From assembly GCA_964387355.1 (NCBI GenBank), contig CAYLWJ010000086.1, forward strand, positions 1 to 51,985: a DNA stretch of 51,985 nt, read 5' to 3'. Position numbers and translations under genes: made by a program. The notes beneath the pieces were generated by a model. That model searched no databases. It saw only the letters and a list, made by a program, of their open reading frames with translations, and had not been told where the DNA came from. The stretch is from Calidifonticultor sp964387355 (GTDB lineage: Bacteria > Actinomycetota > Humimicrobiia > Humimicrobiales > Humimicrobiaceae). Below are positions 9,552-18,862 of this stretch, piece by piece. Each line of letters opens with the position of its first letter. Position 1 is the first letter of the stretch.

Positions 9552-10523
9552 TTTATTAATTTCTTGCATGATTTGCTCAGTGCTTTTTACTCCGATTCCC
9601 AATGACATTTTCTCAAGTCTTTTTATTCTCTCCTCAATTGGAGGATGAGTATTAAATAAACTGCTAAAAGCCATTTTATTACCTTTGCCAAATGGATTTG
9701 CAATAAACATATGCTCTGTCGCATTGTTAGCTGTCTTAACTTGACTATACGCACTTATTTTTCTTAACGCATTTGCAAGTCCAGCAGGATATCTTGTAAT
9801 TAGCGCACCATTTGAATCTGCAAGATATTCTCTCTGCCTGCTTATAGCAAACCTCATTATCATAGCAATAATAGGAGATAAAATAATTAAAAAAAGACCT
9901 AAAAGTAAAAATATTATATTAAAAATTCCTCCGCCTGAGTTTTTATTTGAGGATCTTCTACCACCACCAAATAAAAAACTTCTAAATATTATATTGCTTA
10001 AAATAACAACCATTCCTACAAGAATAGCTATTATTGTGCCAAGTAATATATCATAATTTTTTATATGTGAAATTTCATGAGCTATTACCCCTTTTAATTC
10101 TTCATCATCAAGATTTTGTATTAATCCTTTAGTTAACACAATAATACTATTTTTAGGATTTCTACCAGTTGCAAAAGCATTCATACCTAGCTCATCTATA
10201 ACATAAACTTTAGGCATAGGTATACCTGCTGCAATAGACAAACCCTCAACAATATAAAAAATCCTAGGATTTTCTTCATGTGTTAAAGGTCGTGCATTTG
10301 TAATAGCAATAACAATTTTATCACTATAGTAATAACTACCAAAGCTAGTTATTAACGCAAAAATTAATGCAACTATCATTAAAAGAACAGAAAAACCCCC
10401 ATTTATACCATACCTATAATCAATATAATATCCTATGGCAAAACCAAGCAAAGAAATAAACAAGATAAAAAAGATTATTATAAAAATTGTTTTTCTTCTA
10501 TTACTTGAAATATACTCATACAT
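9549..10523 (-). CDS. htpX: HtpX-like M48 family membrane zinc metalloprotease
   Basis: HtpX is a membrane-bound protease for damaged membrane proteins. The protein (324 aa) has two N-terminal helices (about 13-31 and 44-63), the zinc motif HEISH (His149, Glu150, His153), two further helices (about 160-178 and 200-222), and the third ligand Glu231 in QREYLADSNGA. A Gly/Ser-rich cytosolic loop lies between helices 3 and 4. It is directly downstream of lemA, a pairing seen in many bacteria. The ATG is preceded by AGGTTG. Confidence 0.93.
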   Translation of the reverse strand: MYEYISSNRRKTIFIIIFFILFISLLGFAIGYYIDYRYGINGGFSVLLMIVALIFALITSFGSYYYSDKIVIAITNARPLTHEENPRIFYIVEGLSIAAGIPMPKVYVIDELGMNAFATGRNPKNSIIVLTKGLIQNLDDEELKGVIAHEISHIKNYDILLGTIIAILVGMVVILSNIIFRSFLFGGGRRSSNKNSGGGIFNIIFLLLGLFLIILSPIIAMIMRFAISRQREYLADSNGALITRYPAGLANALRKISAYSQVKTANNATEHMFIANPFGKGNKMAFSSLFNTHPPIEERIKRLEKMSLGIGVKSTEQIMQEINK

Positions 10524-10565
10524 TTTTACAACCTGTAAATCAAAATAAAACTAAATAATTAAAAT

Positions 10566-11135
10566 TTAAAATTTAACTTTAACTGGTTCTCGGGCTGCAC
10601 TTTCTTCAATCTCGAAATAATCTCTTGGTGTAAATTTAAACCAGCTAGCAAAAATATTTCCTGGAAAAGTTTGAATTTTTGTATTGTATTGAAGAACAGA
10701 ATCATTATAAAATTGCCTTGCATAAGCAATATTGCTTTCTATGCCTTTTAACTCTTCCATTAATCTTAAAAAATGCTGGTCAGCTTTTAAATTTGGATAC
10801 TGCTCAGCAACAGCAAATAAAGATTTTAAAGTTTCTGTTATAACATTTTCAGCCTTAGATTGATCTGTAACAGTTTTAGCTTCAATACCAAGACTCCTTG
10901 CTTTAATTACATTTTCCAAAGTTTCTCTTTCATGCGCCGCATAACCTTTAACAGTTTCAACTAGATTTGGTATTAAATCATATCTTTTTCTAAGCTGAAC
11001 ATCTATTTGAGACCATGCATTATCAATTCGGTTTCTAAGATTTATAATCCCATTATAAATCCCTATACCTACAAAAAGTAAAATTATTATTATACCCACT
11101 AAAATTACTATTGGAACAATTATTGCTGCTAACAT
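10566..11135 (-). CDS. lemA: LemA family membrane protein
   Basis: The protein is 189 aa with one N-terminal membrane helix (about residues 5-27) and a helical domain carrying the family hallmarks LRNRIDNAWSQIDVQLRKR, YDLIPNLVETVKGYA and AYARQFYNDSVLQYN. LemA proteins have no settled biochemical role, but they are commonly encoded beside HtpX-type proteases and may cooperate with them. It has an excellent AGGAGG ribosome site. The gap to htpX is about 40 bases, so the pair is probably one operon. Confidence 0.92.
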   Translation of the reverse strand: MLAAIIVPIVILVGIIIILLFVGIGIYNGIINLRNRIDNAWSQIDVQLRKRYDLIPNLVETVKGYAAHERETLENVIKARSLGIEAKTVTDQSKAENVITETLKSLFAVAEQYPNLKADQHFLRLMEELKGIESNIAYARQFYNDSVLQYNTKIQTFPGNIFASWFKFTPRDYFEIEESAAREPVKVKF

Positions 11136-11476
11136 AAGTCCTCCTATTTTAATCCTTTATTAAATATTTTTTAATATTTTTAACTTTAATAAGATTATAT
11201 CATATTTAAAAACAAAAAATTTAAAATTGTCAATCTATTTATTTTTACACATTAATTTTTTTATGATATATTTCAATAAGTTTAAATCAGTAAAAAAGTA
11301 TAATATTGAAAAGTTTGGAATATATAAATTTAAATAGAAATTCAAATATATTCATTTAAACAAATTTTTAAAATTTTAATAAGTTTTAATAGTTATTCTT
11401 AAAAAATTATTAATTTGTTAATAACCTAGTGTCAAATGTCGATATAGTTAATTAATAAATTTGTGGGAGGATTTTA
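11136..11476. other. Intergenic region between divergent lemA and the EF-G-like gene
   Basis: This is about 340 bp of AT-rich sequence with no gene. It must hold promoters for both divergent units. On the minus strand a consensus-like TTGACA (11229-11234) and a TATAAT (11194-11199) are both present but 29 bp apart, too far for one promoter. I see no RNA gene, riboswitch or strong hairpin. A clear GGGAGGA ribosome site at 11465-11471 serves the plus-strand gene. Confidence 0.5.
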
Positions 11477-13576
11477 ATGAGTAGTGAAAATTGTAATAAC
11501 AAAAAAGTTTTTGGGTTAGTATCTGGTAATGGAAGCGGAAAAACATCTCTTGCTGAGTGCTTTTTATTTAATAGCGGAATGATTAATAGATTGGGTAAAG
11601 TGGAAACAAAAAATACTGTTTCTGACTACAGTCCGCTTGAAATTAAAAGAGGTTTTTCTATTAGCTCAAGTATAATGCATTATAAGTATAAAAACTTTGA
11701 AATTAACTTTATTGATGCTCCTGGATATATAGACTTTATTGCCCAAGCTTTTGCAACAATAAAGGTTGTAGATAGTGTTTTATTAGTTATTGATGTAAAG
11801 TCTGGTCTTCAAGCTGCCACTGAAAGAATTATTGAATATTTAAAACAAAATCCAAAACCAACATTTTGCATTTTAAATAAAGTAGACCAGGAAAACGTTG
11901 ATTTCTTTTCAACAGTAAATGAAATAAAATCAAGCACAGGATTAAATTTAGTTCCAATCACAATTCCTTATAATGAACAAGAAAAACTTATAGGTGTCAT
12001 TGATATTATGCAAAATGAGCAGTTTAATTATAAAGAAGGCTCATTTCAAGGACAGAAAGTGCCTGTAAGTGACTCAAAAAAGTCAGATGTTGAAAATTAT
12101 CATAATAATCTCATAGAATCAATAGTTGAAACTAATGACGATTTGTTAAATAAATATCTTGAAGGAGCGAAAATTGAATCAAGCAGCTTAAAAGAAGTTT
12201 TTAAAGAAGCTGTAATAGACTGTAAAGTTATACCTACTTTTGCTGTATCAAGCGGTAAAAATTTTGGAGTCGATATATTAATGGACTATATAAATTCTTT
12301 ACTTCCTTCTCCCTTAGAAATTAAGCCAATAAAAGCCATACAGATTGGTAAAGATAACGATAAAAATATCCAGTTGGAAATTACGCCAAATCAAGACGGT
12401 CCAGTATTAGCATATGTTTTTAAAACAACAGCAGATCCTTATATTGGAAAACTTGCAATTTTTAGAGTCTTTTCTGGAAGTATTAAAGCAGGATCAAGTT
12501 ATTTTCTATCAAATACAAAAGCAGTTTATAAATTTACTAATTTATTTAAACTTCAAGGAAAAGAACAGCAGGATATTAGTGTAGCAACTTGCGGAGATAT
12601 AGTAGCAGTATCAAAAATTACTGAAATTACTAATGATGATACTATATCTTCACCTGACAACCCGTTAGAAATACCTAAAATTGAATACCCTCAACCTACT
12701 TACCCAAGAGCAATAATGCCAATAAGCAAAGGGGATGAGGAAAAAATAAGCATGGGTCTGTCAAGACTTGTTGAAGAAGACCCGACTTTAAAAATGGAAT
12801 TAAACCTAGAAGTTCATCAAAATATTGTATGGGGTATGGGTGATTTACACCTTGCAATTGTAAAAGAAAATTTAAAAGAAAAATTTGATATAGATGTTAT
12901 AATGTCTGAGCCTGAAGTTGCTTATAAAGAAACTATTAAAAAAGAAGCTAAAGCAGAATATAAATATAAAAAGCAGTCTGGCGGTAGAGGCCAATATGGC
13001 CATGTATTTATTGAATTAAAACCTTTAACAACTGGAGAAAACTTTAAATTTGAAGACAGCATTTTTGGTGGTGCAATTCCAAAAAATTATATCCCTAGTG
13101 TTGAGAAAGGAATTCGTGAAGCTATGAACTCTGGTGTTCTTGCAGGTTATCCAGTTGTTAATGTTTATGTAAATTTATACGACGGCTCATTCCATACTGT
13201 TGATTCTTCTGATATGGCTTTTAAAATTGCAGCATCAATGGCTTTTAAGAAAGGTATGAGTGAGGCAAATCCAGTAATTCTGGAGCCCATTATGGAAATA
13301 GAAGTTACAGTCCCAGAAAAATATATGGGTGATATTATTGGCGATATTAACTCTAAAAGAGGCAAAATAATTTCAATGACTCCATCTGATAATAAAACGC
13401 AGATTATTAAAGCTACTATACCTCAATCTGAGTTATTCAATTATACCGTAGATTTAAAATCAATAACTCAAGGTAGAGGTATGTTTAAGCAAAGATTTTC
13501 ACATTATGATGAATTACCTGCACACCTTGCTCAACCACTAATAGAAAAAAGAAAAGAAGAAAAGGAAAAAGAATGA
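11477..13576 (+). CDS. Elongation factor G-like GTPase (EF-G2/FusA2 type)
   Basis: This is a full-length translational GTPase (699 aa) with the five EF-G domains. G1 is GNGSGKTS (17-24), G3 is DAPGY (80-84) and G4 is NKVD (134-137). Domain II, then domains III-V, include SGGRGQYGHVFIE and the C-terminal PEKYMGDIIGDINSKRG. G3 ends in Tyr where canonical EF-G has the catalytic His (DxxGH). EF-G-like paralogues of this type are known in Actinomycetota, and the mycobacterial EF-G2 has been reported to lack ribosome-stimulated GTPase activity. The exact role here is unknown, and it is unlikely to be the main EF-G. The stop overlaps the next start as ATGA, so the downstream gene is translationally coupled. 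Confidence 0.88.
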   Translation: MSSENCNNKKVFGLVSGNGSGKTSLAECFLFNSGMINRLGKVETKNTVSDYSPLEIKRGFSISSSIMHYKYKNFEINFIDAPGYIDFIAQAFATIKVVDSVLLVIDVKSGLQAATERIIEYLKQNPKPTFCILNKVDQENVDFFSTVNEIKSSTGLNLVPITIPYNEQEKLIGVIDIMQNEQFNYKEGSFQGQKVPVSDSKKSDVENYHNNLIESIVETNDDLLNKYLEGAKIESSSLKEVFKEAVIDCKVIPTFAVSSGKNFGVDILMDYINSLLPSPLEIKPIKAIQIGKDNDKNIQLEITPNQDGPVLAYVFKTTADPYIGKLAIFRVFSGSIKAGSSYFLSNTKAVYKFTNLFKLQGKEQQDISVATCGDIVAVSKITEITNDDTISSPDNPLEIPKIEYPQPTYPRAIMPISKGDEEKISMGLSRLVEEDPTLKMELNLEVHQNIVWGMGDLHLAIVKENLKEKFDIDVIMSEPEVAYKETIKKEAKAEYKYKKQSGGRGQYGHVFIELKPLTTGENFKFEDSIFGGAIPKNYIPSVEKGIREAMNSGVLAGYPVVNVYVNLYDGSFHTVDSSDMAFKIAASMAFKKGMSEANPVILEPIMEIEVTVPEKYMGDIIGDINSKRGKIISMTPSDNKTQIIKATIPQSELFNYTVDLKSITQGRGMFKQRFSHYDELPAHLAQPLIEKRKEEKEKE

Positions 13577-14805
13577 GAAAAAAATTTAATAAATATTCTA
13601 GTATTATTGATAGGTTTCCTATAATTGCGGTTGTTGTTATTGTAGGGTTTTCAATAATCTTTTTTTTAATTTTTAAAGCTAAATTTCCTTTAAGCTTTTT
13701 TTCTGGTCAAGTAAGTGCAGAAAAAAATCAAACTGCTCAGTTTGAAATTTACATAGCATCTCCTTCAAACGAACAAGTTTTTTCATTTGTAAATGTTAAT
13801 GAGAGTGTTCCTATAGAAGTTAAAGCAAAAAATATTGAAAACTTAGATTATAAGTTAAAAATTTTAATTAATAACGAAACAGTTAAGACTTTTAATTCTC
13901 CTCCTTATCAATTTAATTGGACTCCTGAAGATTCTGGAGAGTATGAGCTTATTGCAAATCTTGAAGATGATATTGGTAAAATTATTGCAAGCTCAAATAA
14001 AGTTGTTTTTAGTGTAGAATATACAAATGAGACTATAGAGACAATTCAAAGAAGCATTGATATCGAAGATAAGAAAAGCGCTGCATTAAATAATTCACAG
14101 TTTAGAAGCCAAAATGGAGCTCCAATTTTTTCTTTTAAATGTTATACTCCCCCAGTGATTGATGGCAATATCGATGAATGGGATATTTATGACAAAGCAA
14201 GTATATCAAATCCTACAATAAAAAAAGAAAATTTCACTAGCGTAAGCGACTGCTCAGGAATAATTTACACATGCTGGGATGATCAAGCTTTTTATTTTGC
14301 AGTTGTGGTTACTGACGATGTTTTTAATCAAAGTTTTACTGGAAATCAAATAAATAGCGGTGACAGCATTACCTTAGTTTTTGACACCGATCTTAGTGGA
14401 GACTTTAATATACCATTTTATAATAGTGATGATTTTCATATAGATTTTTCACCAGGAAGTTTCACAGGTGTGCCCCCTCAAGCTTTCATTTACTTTCCTT
14501 CAAAAACACCAATAGGAGTTGAGATAAAATCTGTTAAGACAAAGAGTGGGTATATTATTGAAGCAAAGCTGCCTTGGGAAAACTTCATTAGTTATGGACC
14601 TAAGGATATGGATGTTTTAGGTTTTACTGCCTCAATTTTTGATACTGACAACCTAGAATCTACTGAGCTAGCAGTCTCTACATCAAGCTCTTTTGAAATA
14701 AATAACGTCACTACTCTTGGTACCTTAGTTTTAATTGATGCCGGAGATTTAACTGCTGCTGCAAGCCAAAATACACAAAGCAGCAATAGCGACACAAAGC
14801 AGTAG
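13573..14805 (+). CDS. Membrane-anchored extracellular protein with CBM9/DOMON-like domain
   Basis: The protein is 410 aa. A short basic cytosolic N-terminus leads into one membrane helix (about residues 16-38). An Ig-like beta domain follows (about 50-155; FNSPPYQFNWTPEDSGEYEL is typical of bacterial Ig-like folds). A domain at about 190-390 begins PPVIDGNIDEWD and resembles family 9 carbohydrate-binding and DOMON-type sugar/heme-binding domains. The C-terminus is Ser/Gln/Asn-rich. It overlaps the EF-G-like gene by four bases, an odd pairing of a cytosolic GTPase with a surface protein. The ligand is not predictable. I see no catalytic domain. Confidence 0.8.
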   Translation: MRKKFNKYSSIIDRFPIIAVVVIVGFSIIFFLIFKAKFPLSFFSGQVSAEKNQTAQFEIYIASPSNEQVFSFVNVNESVPIEVKAKNIENLDYKLKILINNETVKTFNSPPYQFNWTPEDSGEYELIANLEDDIGKIIASSNKVVFSVEYTNETIETIQRSIDIEDKKSAALNNSQFRSQNGAPIFSFKCYTPPVIDGNIDEWDIYDKASISNPTIKKENFTSVSDCSGIIYTCWDDQAFYFAVVVTDDVFNQSFTGNQINSGDSITLVFDTDLSGDFNIPFYNSDDFHIDFSPGSFTGVPPQAFIYFPSKTPIGVEIKSVKTKSGYIIEAKLPWENFISYGPKDMDVLGFTASIFDTDNLESTELAVSTSSSFEINNVTTLGTLVLIDAGDLTAAASQNTQSSNSDTKQ

Positions 14806-14807
14806 TA

Positions 14808-15047
14808 TTGAAAAAAATATTAATAATATTAACAATAGTAATAATAGCAATTTATGTAATTTATATTAATATATCATGTTACTATAAACATATATTACAT
14901 AAACCTATATTACTACAGGAGTTTAAAAAAAATTTATTAAACAATAAAATATTAAAATTACCGAATGGAAAAATTTTTTTCATATTATCAAATAGTATCC
15001 CTTGGGATTTTTTTGATACTTGTTATAGGAAAAGCTATATACGTTAA
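14808..15047 (+). CDS. Possible small membrane protein (doubtful)
   Basis: A TTG two bases after the preceding stop opens a 79-codon frame with one strongly hydrophobic N-terminal segment (about residues 4-24). It overlaps the next, better supported gene by 83 bases in another frame, has no clear ribosome site, and resembles no family I know. It may be a real small protein, a decayed 5' extension of the next gene, or chance in AT-rich DNA. Confidence 0.25.
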   Translation: MKKILIILTIVIIAIYVIYINISCYYKHILHKPILLQEFKKNLLNNKILKLPNGKIFFILSNSIPWDFFDTCYRKSYIR

Positions 15048-15645
15048 AAGAAGAGAAAAAATAAATCCAATTAAAATAAATTTTTTTTCAAAAGAAGTAA
15101 GAAAACACTTGTTTGAAATTATTATGTTTTTATCTGTCATGCTCTGGACTGTTTTTGTTCTTTTATACTCAATTAAAAATGCATTTGGTTCTTTTAAAAA
15201 TTTATATGAATATAAAATAGTAAATTTTTTACCACTGAAAATAATCGGAGTATTTTTTATATTTTTAGGTTTTATTATTTTTATTCTTGCATTGTTAAAT
15301 CTTGGAAATTCATGGCGTTTAGGCATTGATGAAAAAAATCCTGGAAGATTGGTTACAAGTGGAATTTATTCAATTTCAAGACATCCAATATATTTGTTTT
15401 TCGACTTATACTTCTTTGGTACTTTTTTTATTAATGGAAACAAAATATTCTTAATTTACTCAATTATTTTAGCAGCAATTTTACATATCCAGATATTAAG
15501 AGAGGAAAAATTCTTAAGAAAAAAATTTCGTCATAAATATGAAATGTATTGTAAAAGTGTTAGCAGATATTTTTCTTTCAAATCTCTTATAAGTATGAAA
15601 AAAATTATTTACGTCTTTAAACTGGAAAACCTTCAAGAACAATAA
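14965..15645 (+). CDS. Isoprenylcysteine carboxyl methyltransferase (ICMT/PEMT)-like membrane protein
   Basis: The protein is 226 aa with about four or five membrane helices. The C-terminal half carries the ICMT/phospholipid methyltransferase signature: NPGRLVTSGIYSISRHPIY, then a membrane segment, then REEKFLRKKFRHKYEMYCKSV with the conserved basic and acidic residues. Such proteins use SAM to methylate a membrane-embedded substrate. Bacterial members have varied and mostly unknown substrates, so no specific reaction is assigned. The ATG is preceded by an A-rich stretch rather than a good Shine-Dalgarno, and the true start could be elsewhere near the N-terminus. Confidence 0.75.
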   Translation: MEKFFSYYQIVSLGIFLILVIGKAIYVKRREKINPIKINFFSKEVRKHLFEIIMFLSVMLWTVFVLLYSIKNAFGSFKNLYEYKIVNFLPLKIIGVFFIFLGFIIFILALLNLGNSWRLGIDEKNPGRLVTSGIYSISRHPIYLFFDLYFFGTFFINGNKIFLIYSIILAAILHIQILREEKFLRKKFRHKYEMYCKSVSRYFSFKSLISMKKIIYVFKLENLQEQ

Positions 15646-15832
15646 CTCATTAATAAATTAATATAAGTAGTATATTTGTAAACTTAATTAGTTCATGTTG
15701 AATAATTTATTACTTTGTAAAAAATTTGAATTCATTAAGCATAAAATTTTTTAAGTTTTTAAATTTTAGTCAATTACTCAGCAAGAATTAATGTTTTTAA
15801 TTAAAATTATTGAATTTAATAATAAAATATGT

Positions 15833-16423
15833 TTAGACATATTTTTTTATTTGCTTAATAATATTTTCAAATTCTTCAGTGTATCTATTTTCCATATCAG
15901 AAATATACTGTTTCCACTGAGGGTTTTGCTCTATTGCATCTTCAACAGAAAGTTTTAAAACAATCTTAGAGTCTCCTTGGTCTATAATTCTTGTTCTTGC
16001 TTGGGGATTATTTTCTATTGCAGCTTTAAATTGATTATAAACTTGATTTTTTTCAGCTTCTGCCTTCTTTTGAACTTGTTCCAGTATATTTAAACCTTGT
16101 TGAATAGCAGATACTTTTTGTTCTTTTTTTAGAGATTCAATAGCAATAATAGCTTTTGCTCTTCTTTTTAATTCATCTGTTTTTAAATTAAATTTTAGAG
16201 AGTCTATTAAATTTTTTTGTACCATAATTAAAAGGGAATTTTTCTCACCTTTAAATTTCTCCCATAAATCTTCGGGTTTTAATTTATTTTGATAAAATTT
16301 TGCCATTATAGGTTCTAATTTCTTTTTATTTTCTATTTCTTCTTTTTCTTCTGCAGATAAATCCTCAAGCATTGCAGCTTTCTCTAAAGCAATTTCTAAT
16401 GCTGTTTTAATTTTATCTCCCAT
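15833..16423 (-). CDS. Unrecognised soluble helical protein
   Basis: I do not recognise a family. The 196 aa product is almost entirely charged and helix-prone, with a Glu/Lys-rich N-terminal half (LSAEEKEEIENKKKL) and a probable coiled coil at about residues 105-140 (LNILEQVQKKAEAEKNQVY). It has no signal peptide or membrane segment. It lies 66 bases downstream of another unrecognised gene on the same strand, so the two may work together. Codon use matches its neighbours, and it ends in a region of convergent transcription with the ICMT-like gene. Confidence 0.7.
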   Translation of the reverse strand: MGDKIKTALEIALEKAAMLEDLSAEEKEEIENKKKLEPIMAKFYQNKLKPEDLWEKFKGEKNSLLIMVQKNLIDSLKFNLKTDELKRRAKAIIAIESLKKEQKVSAIQQGLNILEQVQKKAEAEKNQVYNQFKAAIENNPQARTRIIDQGDSKIVLKLSVEDAIEQNPQWKQYISDMENRYTEEFENIIKQIKKYV

Positions 16424-16489
16424 ACTAACTCATCCCCTATTAAAAATATTTAAATATTTAATAAATTATCTAATAAATTTCTAAAATAT

Positions 16490-17233
16490 CTAATTTCTTT
16501 TTTTAAACAATCTGAGAAATCTATCTTGATAATACTCAAACAAACCCCAATTATCAATCTCACTTTTTAATTTTACTGCATCAATTTCACCTTTTTCATA
16601 TAATTTAAAAAGATTTTCTATTTCATTTTTTGCAATAATTGGAATCCCAAATTCATCTCTTGTAATGTATGGAATTCCTGAAGGACCATAACTTATATAA
16701 TTCTTTTTGGAAAATTCTGGTATTTGTGAAAAATAAGCGCTATGCAAAGCAAGCTCATAAATAAATTTAGTTAAAGAAACGTCCCAAAATTCATCTACTC
16801 CCTTAATTATTGCACAAAAGGGATCATTTCTTTTTTCAATTTCTGTTTCTATCTTTTGCTTTACCTCATTTAAAGGCAGCGAGATAATATCCATATGCTC
16901 AAAATCCTTTATAAACTTTAATTTATACAGCATCATAGCAATATCAGCATTTTCACCAGCCAACATTTGAAAAGCTTTCTTTGCTTCTTCACTAAAACCC
17001 TCAAATCTTAAAATATAATATGGAGTAATAAGTTTTGGACTTTGCCATGAAATTTTACCTTCTCTTAAAACTGTCTCCGTATGTTTGCTCTTGCCTTCAA
17101 ACTCAGCATAAAAAGGTTCAGTTAATATATAATAATGGACAGTAGTAGATTCATAGGTAGATAAAAGCCTTTTTGGCAACAATAATATTTCAGTCTCTTC
17201 AATTGCTTTTTTTATTTTTTCTTCTAATTTCAT
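16490..17233 (-). CDS. Unrecognised soluble protein, 247 aa
   Basis: I recognise no family. The product is a soluble alpha/beta-looking protein rich in aromatic residues, with motifs such as STTVHYYILTEPFYAEFEG and YGPSGIPYITRDEFGIP that look conserved rather than low-complexity. There is no signal peptide, membrane helix or obvious nucleotide-binding motif. It begins 20 bases downstream of the aminotransferase stop codon, so it probably belongs to the aminotransferase transcript, followed by the other unknown protein. Confidence 0.72.
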   Translation of the reverse strand: MKLEEKIKKAIEETEILLLPKRLLSTYESTTVHYYILTEPFYAEFEGKSKHTETVLREGKISWQSPKLITPYYILRFEGFSEEAKKAFQMLAGENADIAMMLYKLKFIKDFEHMDIISLPLNEVKQKIETEIEKRNDPFCAIIKGVDEFWDVSLTKFIYELALHSAYFSQIPEFSKKNYISYGPSGIPYITRDEFGIPIIAKNEIENLFKLYEKGEIDAVKLKSEIDNWGLFEYYQDRFLRLFKKRN

Positions 17234-17253
17234 AATTATAATTATATATTTAA

Positions 17254-18444
17254 TTAACTACTTTCAACAACTTTTTTTATTCTTTTTAAACCTTCTATAA
17301 TATTTTCTCGTGAAATTGCATATGAAAGTCTAATATATTCTTCTTTTTCACAGTTGTTTTTTATACCAAAAGAGCTTCTTGGTAGAACTGCAACATGGCC
17401 TTCATTTAATAATAATTGTTGTAATTCTTTTGAATCTTTTAAACCTAATTTTTTACATGCACCAGTGACATTTGGGAAAACATAAAAAGCTCCTTTTGGC
17501 TTTAAGCATTTAAAACCCTTTATATCATTTAGCCCATCTACAATTAAGTCTCTTCTTGCTTTGAATTCCTCAACCATTTTATTTGCTTCATCTTGTGGTC
17601 CTTCATAACCAGCAATTCCAGCATATTGAGTAAAAGTTGCTGTACATGTAATAACATTAGTATTAAGCATTACCATTACATCAACAAGTTCCCTTGGCAT
17701 AACTCCATACCCTAAACGCCAACCTGTCATAGAATAAATTTTCGAAAAACCATCTATCAAAATTGTCCTTTCTAACATTCCATCCAATGAAATAATACTA
17801 TTAAAAGCTTCGTCATAAACAATCCTGCTATATATTTCATCAGACATTACCCACAAATTATTTTCAATTGCAATTTTCGCTATCTTTTCAAGGTCTTCTT
17901 TACCTAAAACTCCGCCTGTTGGGTTTTGAGGTGAATTTAAAATAATCATTTTTGTTTTTTTTGTAACTGCTTTTTTTAAATCTTTTACATCAAAGCTGAA
18001 TTCTTTTTCTTCAATTAACGGAAGTGGGACAGGCTTACCACCTACATAACTAATAATAGACTCGTATACTGGATATCCAGGATTTGGATAAATCACTTCA
18101 TCACCTTCATTAATTAGTGCACTTATTGTGTAAAAAATAACAGGTTTTGTTCCAGTGGAAACTACAATATTATCCATGCTAACATCTACATTTCTTGTCT
18201 TACTTATATATTTTGCAACAGCTCTTCTAAAATCTGGAACACCAGCAGGTGGACTATAATGTGTTAAATTATTCTTTATTGCATCAATTCCTGCCTGCTT
18301 TATATTAGCAGGAGTATCAAAATCAGGCTCACCTACTCCAAAATTTATTATATGTTTACCTTGTTCTTTTAATTTTGTAACCTCTGCCAATACTACAAAG
18401 GCATTTTCATTAGCAAGTCTACTTATTCTATCTGCAAGTTTCAC
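17254..18444 (-). CDS. Class I aminotransferase, aspartate aminotransferase-like
   Basis: This is a PLP-dependent fold type I enzyme of 396 aa. Visible residues are Asn174 in SPQNPTGG, Asp202 in SDEIYSR, the PLP lysine Lys235 in GFSKIYSMTGWRLGY, and a C-terminal substrate-carboxylate Arg in EYIRLSYA. It is closest in layout to the thermophilic-type aspartate/prephenate aminotransferases (subgroup I-gamma), but alanine or aromatic amino acid specificity is possible. The start is GTG with an AGGAG ribosome site about eight bases upstream. It lies downstream of a PII gene, consistent with a nitrogen-metabolism setting. Confidence 0.9.
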   Translation of the reverse strand: MKLADRISRLANENAFVVLAEVTKLKEQGKHIINFGVGEPDFDTPANIKQAGIDAIKNNLTHYSPPAGVPDFRRAVAKYISKTRNVDVSMDNIVVSTGTKPVIFYTISALINEGDEVIYPNPGYPVYESIISYVGGKPVPLPLIEEKEFSFDVKDLKKAVTKKTKMIILNSPQNPTGGVLGKEDLEKIAKIAIENNLWVMSDEIYSRIVYDEAFNSIISLDGMLERTILIDGFSKIYSMTGWRLGYGVMPRELVDVMVMLNTNVITCTATFTQYAGIAGYEGPQDEANKMVEEFKARRDLIVDGLNDIKGFKCLKPKGAFYVFPNVTGACKKLGLKDSKELQQLLLNEGHVAVLPRSSFGIKNNCEKEEYIRLSYAISRENIIEGLKRIKKVVESS

Positions 18445-18520
18445 TACAATTCTCCTTTAAAAAATTAATTTTATTATTAAAAAGCTATTAAATATTAAAA
18501 TAAATATTTGGTTATTTACA

Positions 18521-18862
18521 TTAAGTTATTGCAGAAATTCCAGATTCACTTGTTCTAATCCTTACAGCATCCTCAACAGGCAAAACAAATATTTTACCAG
18601 ACCCAAATTTTCCTGTTTGAGCAAGTTTTACTATTGTTTTTACTACATTATCAACAATCTCTTCATCAACAACTATTTCTAATTTAATTTTTGGTAAAAA
18701 TTTAACAGATTTATTAGGCTTTTCTTCTTCAGTATAGCCTCTTTGTTTTCCAAAACCTTCTACATGAGACATGGTAATACCTTCAACCCCTACTTCAATT
18801 AATGCATCTTTTATCTCATCTAATTTAAAAGGTTGTATGTAACATTCTATTTTTTTTAACAT
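18521..18862 (-). CDS. glnB: Nitrogen regulatory protein PII
   Basis: This is a PII signal protein of 113 aa with the full fold (MLKKIECYIQPFKLDEIKDA at the start, TGKFGSGKIFVLPVEDAVRI as the B-loop/C-terminal signature). PII trimers sense 2-oxoglutarate and ATP/ADP and control nitrogen enzymes. The T-loop (about residues 37-58, QRGYTEEEKPNKSVKFLPK) is one residue shorter than in E. coli GlnB and has no Tyr at the uridylylated position 51; Tyr43 and Ser52 are the only hydroxyls near its tip region. Neither amtB nor glnA is adjacent, so the partner is unknown. Confidence 0.93.
   Translation of the reverse strand: MLKKIECYIQPFKLDEIKDALIEVGVEGITMSHVEGFGKQRGYTEEEKPNKSVKFLPKIKLEIVVDEEIVDNVVKTIVKLAQTGKFGSGKIFVLPVEDAVRIRTSESGISAIT

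Noticed and set aside
9463..9648. Plus-strand 61-codon frame downstream of htpX
   Set aside because: Its sequence is produced by the tandem repeat array and then runs antisense through htpX.
11194..11234. lemA promoter from TTGACA and TATAAT
   Set aside because: Both hexamers are near consensus, but they are 29 bp apart, too far for sigma-70.
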